Assembly (NCBI GenBank): GCA_022575985.1
Contig: JAKSXM010000231.1
Location: 2,296,501-2,360,500, forward strand
Origin: Anagrus nilaparvatae
Lineage: Eukaryota > Arthropoda > Insecta > Hymenoptera > Mymaridae
Length of the DNA stretch: 64,000 nucleotides
Reading direction: 5' to 3'
Below, piece after piece: positions 28,301 through 40,300 of this stretch. The position numbers and the translations under genes are program-made. Positions within the stretch are counted from its first letter, which is position 1. Every line of letters starts with the position of its first letter. The notes beneath the pieces were generated by a model. That model worked only from the letters and a program-made list of their open reading frames with translations, was not told the origin of the DNA and made no database searches.

Positions 28301-31300
28301 GCAGAATATTTTTAAAAAAAAAATTATTACATAATAAACCGAAGTCGAAGTTTAAGCGAAGCGTATAAAGCGAGTGATTTTTTTGTGTGTGCATAAATTT
28401 TGCTCTATATAAGGAATAAAAAGGTATGTATAATAAACTCGCATAGCACCTGCCTCAACGTCCATCTCGGCTGTATTCCCTTGAAGGAATTCTCCCCCTC
28501 TTTTATTAGAGTCGATCAGTGCAAATTAATTCTAGAGAACACCTTTTTTTTCCTTGTCAACATTCCAAATGAAAAGAGAATTTTTCATACACATAACCTT
28601 ATCAATGCTACCTTTTTTTCCTCGGAGATAGATTTTTTTATAACCAACAATAAAGCTCTCATTATCGTTATACGTACAAGAAAAATAATAAATTCTTACC
28701 GGCGTGCGTTTAATGACTCATCTTATATAAAATGATTACGATCAAAAAGCTAATACTTTTAAAATAAACGATTTATTTTTATTCAGGTACTTTTATATAC
28801 CGATTATTCCACGCTAAAGTAATCTCTTATCAGTAGATAAAGGCAGGGACGAGTCGGACGTCTTTTGCTTTTTTTATCCGAAATTCCACGGTTATTGAAT
28901 TTTTTATTATAAAAAAATTGTAAACATGGATTAGAGAGTTGAAAAAAATATTGAATATGTACGACAAAAGAAGCAAAGAATATACCGAGCTCTTGGAATA
29001 ACGGTGCGTTTATATACCCGCGGCCGCTTTTTGCGAATATAACGTCTCAGGAGAACCAAAGAGAAATTTTTCATTTTTTTTTTAAACTCGATAAAAAATT
29101 TTTTATTCAAATATATAATATTTTAAAAAGCAAATATTACGCAATGTTTATACAAGTTTTTTAAATTCAAGGTTTACTGATAACGAACATTTTTACTAGA
29201 CTAAAAATATTTATTAAAAATAATGGAATTATTTTTAGTACATTTTCACATACACTCTAAAACTGCAACCTGCAACAAAGGCGCTCCTTTTACCCTGTCT
29301 CTTTTTTATAAATCACGCTCTAACCTAAAAATATAAATTATTTTTGTTCAATCCTACCTGTTGATTTCTGAGAAAATTTTGCTTGCCAGAATCTTTTCTG
29401 AAGAATGTACTAAAAATTGAATGTAAAAATTTTTAAACTCCGATTTGCACTTTTGTTGAGAAAAAATATATAATCATTAAGCACCCAACACTAAAAATTC
29501 CAATGCACTTTTATAATTTAAAAAAATATTTACAGTTGACTCAAGTTCTTGTTATTTACATGCAACAGGGCAATTTTGTTAAATACAATGGAAAACCATA
29601 AAATTCACACTTTCGTCATTTTAGCCCCAGAATATACCGGCAAAAAACTTGGCGGTCTCTTCGATGGCGACTTTTTATTTAAGCGCGCACTAACACAAAT
29701 TTCAAAAAATCACACATACCAAGAGATTTCTGGTGTCGTTATTATGTGGGCGGCTGCAGCTTCAAGGTAGAAGGGATAGCAAGATGGAGAAAAAAGAGAT
29801 GAAATAAGAAAAATATTTTTTAAGAAAAAATTGTGTACGCTGCCGCACGAGGCAAGCGCCAATGCGCGACTAACCAACCAGTGAGAGAGAGCGCGCGGGA
29901 ATTGTTCCAAGCCTCCAAGTGACTTGATTCAGGGCGCGGGGGAGGGGCAGGTCCTGTGCGAATTGCGAGGGAGAGAAAGACAGTGCTAAGACCGGATTTA
30001 TTCAAGAAGATCGTAATGATGATGATGACATAGTAGTAGTATATATACGTGGAAGAAATTATTTTTATAAAATAATATGCGTATACATACATTCACATGC
30101 AGGTTCAGTACTCATTTAGTTATATTTATAATGCACTATTGGGTACTGCATGTATAGATTAGGGTGGTACTGAGTTCAAAAATATCGATATTTCTATCTT
30201 ATCAGGGGTGAAAGGGGTTAAAAATGGCCAATTTCACCCTTTAGAACCTGCTAAATGTAATTTCTGGCATCATTTTTGAAATCAGCGCCAAAAAAACCTA
30301 CTAGACCCATTCAGAATAAAAAAATAAATTCTTTCTCAAAAAATGAATTTTTTACGGGTCAAAAGGAGTATAAAATGGCCAATTTCTCCCTTTAGAACCT
30401 TCTAAATGAAGTTTTTGAGATCATTTTTGAGACCAGCGACCAAAAAAACCTATATAGTTAATTTTATTGTGACAAAATTTATATTTAAGATTTATGTCAT
30501 ATTTTGGAGTAACTGGGGTGAAAAAAGGCCAAATTCACCACTTGGAACATGTTTAATGTAATTTTTGTCCCCAAATTCTTATTTACCGGCCTATATAATC
30601 ACATAGCATCGTTAAAAAGTGTAAAAAAATATTTTTTTACTACTTTTCAATATTGGGGGGAAAAGGAGTGAAAAATGGGTAGGAAAATCACCCCCCCCCC
30701 CCCCCCCCGACATACTATACAATTTTCCGGGGGGACGCTTTGTTAGCATTATTTTTCTGAAGCGAATGCAAAAGGTTTCACCAAAATTAATCCACTTTCA
30801 GAGTCAGTTTGAGATTTGACCTTTTTTTTCACACTATGCCCCGGACTAAAAGTTCCATAAGTCCATCTTTATAATAACCCATTTTATGTCTCATGATCAG
30901 TAAAACATCAATTATTGGTATATGTTTTGTTTATTGCAGCTTCCTATTAGTTGTCTATAATATTGCATGTTTTTTATAAATGTATTAGAATGTGCAAATG
31001 CCTGCCCTTTAGGGTGTATGAACTATAAAAACCAGTAAAAAAATCAGTTTTTGCATGACATTTCCACATATTTTTATTAATTCGTTCTATTAGAATAGAA
31101 TTAATTAATGATAGTATATTAGAATTTTAAGATATGAAATGGGTCAAACTCTCGAATTATGGTTATTAGCTTTGGGGCCATTGAACCCCTTGTCAAGATT
31201 ACAACATAAACTATTTCCCAAAGCTTCTCTGCGAATTTCATCAGAAAGAAGGTTTCCCTATATTTTTACTGATTCTCAGACGAAAAATGGGTCATGAACC

Positions 31301-34300
31301 CTAAATACGGAAATATACAGCTTTGCCCCATTTAAACATTAAATTATGAGTAGAAAATGGATCATTTTCCAAAGTTTTAATAATAAAAATTTCAATTTTT
31401 ATATAATAATTATTGTTATTTTTATTTATATCGCTCATATAAATGAGAGAAACGTCTAAATTTTAAACACAGTTCATGTGTAAAAACTAAAAAAAGTTTT
31501 TTCATTTTTGCCCAGTCCTTGGTCTTTACAAAATAACAATTTCAAGATTCAATTTTTATTTTTGTTTTTTGGATCTACATGATTAAATTATTACCACAAA
31601 CGGTCCATTTGCCCACTATATGGAAAAAATAATCTTCGCAGTTGCCATTAACTAATTGCCTAATCTATGACCATTCCTGATGAAAAAATGGATATTATGT
31701 TCATTTTCAGGGATTCAAAAAACTTGATTTATCAGGCGGGAAATTCCATCCATCTGCATATATAGGATTAAAAAACGTTTACAAAAAACGATTTCACGAC
31801 AGGTCTAATTTGCGTATATTTAATTAATAGTACATTTTTCTCCAATGGGTAAAATGCAATTTTACATATCTAGGGCAAAAAAGCCTATTTTCTACTCTAG
31901 GGAGACATATTTTTTGCCCTTTTGCCCGTTATATATAAAACTATGTTTTAAATCACGGAAAAAAAATATGGGGTTAGACTTTTGCATGCTATCGGCACTC
32001 GCTCGATAATATGCTCGCTCGTGCATACAACTCCATGCAAAGTCAAAATCAATATTTTGTCCCTTGTTTAAAAAATAGCTATTTCTTTCTTGTGAAATTT
32101 CTTCATTGCGTGATAGCTGAAATTTTGATTTTCGATTTTTTTGCAAAATTTTTTATAATTAATTTTTTGATAATTTTTGTCTTAAAATTTTTACTACCAA
32201 TAAATACAAAAAACACCAAATTATTTTTTCTGGTCAGCGGCCAGAAAGCACGTATTTCCCGGTCGCTGCGCGTCCGGCAATGTCGTGTTTTCTCGCCACT
32301 GATGCAATAAAAAAGGAATGCCCCAAATCGCAGTTTATCATCTTCGCTTCGGAAGGTATCTTACGTGCGATTTGGGACATTCTTTATTTTTCTGGCCATG
32401 GGTCGTAATATACTATATTTATTTTGGACGTAGTACCTAATTTATTTCTATGGGAGTACTAGTTTTAGAAACATCAGTTGATTTCTTGGATTTGCTGCTT
32501 AATTTTTTGAAAATTTTTTACATTAATAAATAAAAAAAAACTTTTTTTTTTGGACGTAATACCTCATTTTTTCTATAAAAGTTCTAACATCTAGAAATAT
32601 CATTTTTACTCGATTTTTCCTTTCGGACATAAGACCTAATTTTTTTTCAGGTGAGTCTTAGTTTCAGGAAATTACTGGATTTTATGGATTTGAAATCTAA
32701 TTTTATGGAAATTTTTTTCCCAAAATATTATGTATCAAAAAATAAAAAAACAAGATTAATTTTTTCACTTTGGAAGCAAACACTAATTTTTTTTTTCCCA
32801 CAGGAGTTCTAATTTCAAGAAACTGATTATTTCTCAATATCTCGTATTTTTTGTATTTAAATTTTTTCCGTCAAAAAATAAAAAAAACTTACGCAATGCC
32901 TAATTGTTTTAACGGGAGTTCTAGTTTAAATTCATTTGGTATCACTTTATTTCTCAGATATGATACATAAAAAGGTAAAAATTTTCAATCCATATAATTT
33001 TTTTTTTTTTTTTATTATTGTTTATCCTCCGCACTTTAATCCCTTTTTGGATTGTCTTGCAGAGACTACAACAACCACACCATGCATCCACAACCTTCTG
33101 TACTGTTTTAATGTTTTTATTTCTTAGGGAAGCCGGTATATCGTCTATGTTACAATATACCGATCGTTCCTTTCAGAAAACTGTTTTAATCTGTTTTAAT
33201 ATGGGTTTTTGCAGGAGGAAGTAGTTACGTGATTAATGGTTGCGAGCTTTCTATTTTCATGAGGGGATAAATGCGTCCGCAGCCGTCTTCAGATCTTATG
33301 GGAACTATGCTGACATTTGCCTGGCTCAGAGGAAACTGCAGAAAACCTCTGTTAGCATAGCGCGGAGCCTTGTTTTCTTCATAGTATTCGATTTTTCTTT
33401 TAAATACTATGCTGGAAACAAGTTCCTGGGCCATAAGTCGCAATATAACTTAAAAGTTTTCACTTGACAATTAATTTTTAAATTAATTGAAAAATAAAAA
33501 CTGTTAAGTCATCGAGGGGACTCGAACCCACGACCCCCATGAATATACTTATAGTATATACACTAAAGGTCGCGCGCCTTAATCCACTCGGCCACGGCTG
33601 GCCTTTTCAATCCATATATGAATATTTCTCATTGTTTGAAGAAACGTAGTGCCAATAATTTGGCAGTGTTTTTTAACGCGCCGCAAGGCAAAAAAAAGTG
33701 TTTTTGACTTGCTAAGAAGAAAAATCTGTTACAGGTCTTTCACGATTCGTGGATAATTTTAATTTACTGTTGGTATATTTTTCAAAAATAAAATCTTTCT
33801 TTAACCCATTAACGCCTGATCGACACATTCAAGCCATTTGAGTTTTTTTAAATGAAAAAATCGATATTTTGAGCTAAAAATGTTACCTAGTAGGTAATCG
33901 GGGCTGCTCTTTTCATTTCCGAAGTCCGTTTTAACGTGCAACCCCTAGAAAATGTTATATCATCCCCTAAAAGTGGGGTAATTTTTTTATAATTTTTACA
34001 TGTTATTTAAATTAATATAATGGGCACAAAAAATATTTCTTGGCATTAAAAACTTAATATGGGACTATCAGGAACATAAAAAAATGAATGCATACCAATT
34101 TTTTATCTTCAATCCCTTGAATGGGGTAAGAGGTGGATTTGTAGCATAAAAGAAAAAATGAATATTTTGAGCTAAAATTGTCATCCAATAGGTATTTTTG
34201 CCAACTATTTTCATTTCTGAAGTCGGTTTTTACATATACGACCCCTAGAAAATAAGATATCATCCCTAAAAGATAAGGTAAATATTACATTATTTTTTCG

Positions 34301-37300
34301 ATGCGAAAGGGGGTGATATCTTATTTTTTAGGGGTTGTATGTAAAAACTGACTTCAGAAATGAAAATAGTAGGCAAAAATACCTACTGAATGACAATTTT
34401 AGCCCAAAATATTCATTTTTTCTTTTATGCTACAAATCCACCCCTTACCCCATTCAAGGGGTTGAAGATAAAAAATTGGCATAAATTCGTTTTTTTTATG
34501 TTCCTGATAGTCCCATATTAAGTTTTTAATACCAAGAAATATTTTTTGTGCCCATTATATTAATTTAAATAACATGTAAAAATTATAAAAAGATTACCCC
34601 ACTTTTAGGGGATGATATAACATTTTCTAGGGGTTGCACGTTAAAACGGACTTCGGAAATGAAAAGAGCAGCCCCGATTACCTACTAGGTAACATTTTTA
34701 ACTCAAAATATCGATTTTTTCATTAAAAAAAATTCAAATGGCTTGAATGTGTCGATTAGGCGTTAATGGGTTAAAAAAAATTATTTTTTTTTATCAGTTT
34801 AAAACGAGACTTGATACTTGTGGTAATCGGAATTTTTATTTTTGTACTCCAGTAAAATTAAGCTTTTGCAGTTATTTTAGGTTAACAAGATGAAAAATGG
34901 TCTACTAATGTAACAGTTTATTGGACCTATGGTTCCGAAAATCGAGGTTTCATTCGTGGAAAATTAGTTCTTCACCCATAAATTAGTAAAATACCCTGCC
35001 AACTAGCTGGCACTGAGGTTCCTCAAACAATGGGCTGTAATCTTAATTTACAAAAAATATTATTGATTACAACCATGCAATTATAAATACATTTTTCGTT
35101 TTTAGTAGCTGGTAAAGTAGATTATTAAGATCATTTTGTTATTAAAGTGAAAATTCTAGCTTCCATGGATTGGTCGCGCCGGCGTTAATCGATTTTAAAT
35201 CATTTTTGCATAATTAAAAAGAGACAAATGTAAAAAAAGCTAATTTTATTTTTTTTTATAAAATTTTATTTTATTAGAATATATAATTATCCCTTAATAA
35301 TTAAAATATTGGGTAACATGATTTTTTTGTTTTGTCAAAGAAATGGTTGGTAACGATGCTAAAATTACAAATATTCGCTCAATTATTATAAAAAGATAGG
35401 AGTTTTTACCATAATAATTCCTTATAATTTATTTTCTCAGTGTACTTCTTGCATTTCAAGATTTTAACATTATTTATATTATTTCTATTAATCACAAAAT
35501 AATAAACATACTTTTTTTAAAAACGTGTTTTTTAGCTTCCTGGGGTCTCAAAACGTGCTTATATGCCAAAAAATAGAAAATCAAATTTTGACCTAACACA
35601 ATGGTTCCTCTTTGAGGAACCAAAAACATCCATTTTTTAGAGTGTTTATGAGTGGTGATTTACTCATATTCCATGCTTGGGATCCCAAAAAGGAGTAATT
35701 TTTGTTACTTTAAGGGTGTTAGACAAATTTCACACGAACAAAACTGCTGTTTTTCGGATTCACCATTTCCATGTTTTAACTTAATAATTGCTCATGTGGT
35801 TACTTTCCGCATCACCTCTTACTATCCCTATCAAAACCTTGGCCCCTTATGCTATTTTAGCTCAATTTAAATCTCTAAAAAATCACTATTCATTTTGATT
35901 TAATTTTACATAAATTTTTATCTTTGTATACTTTATTAGGTATTATTTAAAAAAAAAAAATTTTAATTCAAATAACGCGCCTTTGCGATTTAAAGAATAA
36001 AACAATATAATAACTCAAAATTTTGAATGAAAAATCTATTTAATCAATCTAAATATCCCTTTTGCAACTAAATTACTCTACCCGAGGCTAAACAAACAAT
36101 TAAATATAAAACAATCGAAATCGCATTGAAAAATTCGATTGTGCCAATGTTCGAAACCTCGATCTGACATTTCTCTCTAGAAGCCTTACATGCATCTAAA
36201 ATAATAATAAAAAATAATAATAAGCCTAGTAAATGTATATCATGGTTAGTTGCAAATAAACTAATTCCACGCTGGATTATTTCATTTAAAAATATTATTT
36301 TTCAATTAAAAATCTTTCTGCTAATTTATATCTCATCGGGGCCCATAAAACTATAAAATACCACTTTCTTTAAATACAATAAAATGGAAAATACAATAAA
36401 AATTAGTTTTTGAGTGAAATTTTTTTTTCCAAGAAATTTATTTATTTTGTTAATAAAATTCGTTTATTTAATAGCACGAAACCGAATTATAATAATAAAT
36501 GTTGACACTAAAAATTAAAGAGTTGTAAAAAATTAATTGTTTTTATGACTTTAATATAAATTTCATGCTTTGATAATTCAACGCTTGTGTATTTAATGAA
36601 AGTTTAGCAATTAATAATTTTATATTGCAAATAAAAATTTTAACTTGGTTGGTGCTGAATCCATGGTTTTTATTGAAAATAAACACAAGTACTTTTACTC
36701 GTTTAGAACTAAAATTTTAATGGTTCTAGACCCGAATTCAAAGCAACTACTAAATATTACTAAAAACAGCCAATTTGTTATTAAACTTAGAAAAAATGAC
36801 TAACAATCAAAGATAAACAAAAATTGTAAATTTCCAACATCGTACATCAGCAAACTATGTTATCGAAAGCAGATTTTTCGTCCTGCATTTTTTTCAATCG
36901 AATAAATTTGAGATATCGTTTTTGTAACTTCCATTGATACAAAGATAGATAAAAAAAATCTCTTTCTTGTGGATGTACAATAAGGAAAAGCATGTTTTTA
37001 AATAATAAAGAAATTTTATCATGTAACTTCATGCTTACAAGCACACACACACAGACACATCCTAGAAATAAAAGTTTATTTTATTCTATTGACCATTTTT
37101 TTATTATTAAATAGATATTTTATGTTACATAATTTAATATTACGTTTATTATAACTTATTGACTTTTTAAGCTGCAAAGTACACAATTATAATCCTATGA
37201 ATTATTTTTAGAAGCTAATTTTATTTCAAAAGAATTATTTATTTATAGAAAAATTATTTTTTATTATTTTTTATTTATTACTTGTGTATTAATCGATTCT

Positions 37301-40300
37301 CCTGATAATTACAGTCGAGTACATATTTAAACGTCGATTCTTTTAATTTTTTGGTGTCAATGCAGTTGATCAGTGAAAAAAAATTTTAATTTTAGCATGT
37401 AATTTTATATGCACAAGATAAAAATCGCAATATGGGAATTTTGTTTTATTTTCTCCTTTCGTGCACAAAATAAGGAATGCACGCGACGAGAATACACAAC
37501 AACTAGGTAATTTGAATCTCCTAAGATTTTCTCCCTTTTTCGTATCATGCATGCTGTCCAAAGTGTACATGGGATGGTTCAGATGCACAACTGTTCAAGT
37601 GGGTATTTGAGAGTACTAAATATTAAATATCCACTTGTTGTAACCAGTCGAGGGATTTCTATAGGGCTAAAAAGTAAATTCGGTAAATTCAACCAAATAG
37701 TTTTTATCATAATTAATGTATCGGATTTATTTTTGCAAAAATTACCTCACAAAAGTACCTTTGAACTTAAAACCACCAGATTTTGAAAATCCACAGTCAG
37801 GTGTATTTCATTAGTATCTGATACCTAAAATATTTATGTATTCTACTACCAAAAAAATAAATTAAAAAACATCAGTCATTCTCCCTGTACCCAAAATTTC
37901 AAAAAACCTCGGGCTTGCAGTAAAACCACCTGAACCTTTCCATATGCACATTAAAAATATGAAACCCCAGAGTTTATATTTATTACACATCTAAGACATC
38001 GAAGTACCTTTTGAATAGGGATTAAAAGAGAAAATCTGCAATTTATATATATCAGAGTTAAAATAATTAATTTGAGTATGATATTTGAAACAAGTACTTT
38101 TAATAATATTCTAATTAAAGATCCATGGATGCATGGATTTTTCTATAAATCGAGTTCCAATTACACTAGTACAGAGATACATACATACAAGTAGATATTT
38201 TATCGTATATCTAATTTCCGTAATAAATTTTATGTCCCATTGTCCGTACATAACGTGCATCTATAAATCTTAATGTTATAAAAAAAATGTTTTATTGAAA
38301 ATGTATATAATATTGTGTCGTGCAAGCGAATAATGAGAATATATAAAGATAAATAGAAAAATAAGGGTTTTTAGAAGGAATAATCGGTAAGAAGATCGGG
38401 ATGTTATGTTTGTAATATTCTCCATGCACGCTGCAGCTTAAAAAAAGACCATCTGCACCGGCATCAAGGACGTCGGCTTTTTCCACCAAACCCTCTCTCT
38501 CTTTTTCTCTCGATATCGCAATTAAAATAAAGTTTACATGATTTTAAATTGAAACTTGAGAATTTTAAGCTTTACTCATTTGACAATTAATTATATTTAT
38601 ATTATTAATCCAATAACATTTTTCATTATTATTATTATTTTTTTAAAAAATACATTTTTTCCACCAAGGATTTTTTACTACCGTCTATTAAAATTAACTG
38701 CCTTGCATTACATTTTTTTTTAACAACAGTTGTGGCTTTCGCACCTGTCGAGTAACTTTTCCATTTTTACAGTCATTTAATTTATTCTCATACTTTATAA
38801 CGTACTTAATTTTTTTTCTTCTTTAAAAACAATTCATTAAGTTATAATCTATGCTTGACTTTCTAGGCACCAGAAACGCAATAAGAGACATCTTAATTTA
38901 GACGATTTTTCATTTTCTTATCGTTTTATTAATCTTCTTGATGGCTAAATTCGACGTGTTCCACTTTCGGAACAAATGATTACAGTCATTTTGTAAGAGA
39001 AAAAAACAAGATCGAAAAAATCCTAACGACCGTTTGGCTACTCTGTTACTTGATATTATTTGGACCATGAGTATAAATTTCACACCTATATCAAAGGATT
39101 GAAATTTAGTGTAAGAACGACAGTTTATATTTAAATTGAAATGTTTTTAAAATTAACAGCTGTGAATTTTTAAAGCTATCGAGTTACTCTGGAATTTTCA
39201 AGAATTTAAACAACAGAAAGCTATTTATAAAGCCAATCAATCAGATAAAGTTATCGATTAGTAGACCAGAATACAGGTGATGCCATACAGCAGGTGCAAA
39301 ATTCATCTTACACGCATATAAAAAATTAGTAAATATAACCAAAATAACGATTTTGTTTACTAAGTTCAGTGTGGTAAAACGTCACTATAAATTTTTAGTA
39401 AAAATTACTAATAAAATTTGTTTATAAAACTAAAACCTCAAATTTTTTAGTAAAATTTTCTAATTTTTTGGTTATATTTACCAACATTTATTAATTTGTT
39501 TTTACTAAATTTGTTGAGGTTAATTTTACTATTCTTTTTTTTGCGTGTATGGATATTTTTTTATTCAATAATTTGATAGGCTTGGGCATATTTTCAATTT
39601 GATTGCTTTTTTTATACTTTTGTTATTTTAGAATTTTTCATAGTTTCAATTAATTATTTTTAAATAATTTCAAAAATTAATTTTACTTGGGATTAAACGA
39701 GGGATCGTAGAAATCAATTCAAACTATTTTTTTTCAATAATAAAACTCAAAATAAACCTTCCTACCTATTTTTAGCTTTCTAGATCCAATTATCGATTAT
39801 TGCCAACCATTTTCGTGTTTTTGGCCTTTTTAAAAACAACAAATCATTTTTTTTAATTTCAAATAAAAATGTGAAATTATGACTTTTAACTTTTATTTTA
39901 TACGCTTGAATAGAATTGACGGAAAATTTAAAAAATTTTAAAACTAGTAATTTAAGAAATATCTTTTCTTGGTCTGGAGCCTCTATGTTGCCTTATCAAA
40001 CGGATTTTTTATTGAAAAAGTGAAATCAGGTTTTGCAAAAAGAAATTTAAGTCCAATTATTAAACATTCAAGTATATTTTGCAATATTTATGCTCGAAGA
40101 CAAAATTGAGATAAATAGTTTTTTTGCGCATGTGTTGACTAAATCAACTGTTGGAACCTAGGATCGGATTCTACAGAAAATCTCTTATAGGTATCTAAAA
40201 AAAAAGTTTTTTTTAATGTAACTTAAGCATTTGGAAACAGGGTAATTCCATGGATAACTAAAACATAAAAAGTCACGCGAGGTCTCAAAAATACAAAATT

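Noticed and set aside
28400..28735. 111-residue plus-strand frame
   Set aside because: Lysine/asparagine/phenylalanine-rich with no motif or splice context. A short ATG with a GTGCTA donor on the other strand gives the wrong phase for exon C.
29549..29770. Frame MENHKIHTFVILAPEYTG as a small gene
   Set aside because: Not recognised. It sits at the edge of a GC-rich patch that would lengthen any frame by chance.
38292..38489. Minus-strand frame VEKADVLDAGADGLFLSCS as a Shroom cassette exon
   Set aside because: The upstream sequence is purine-rich with no pyrimidine-tract acceptor, so splice borders cannot be supported.
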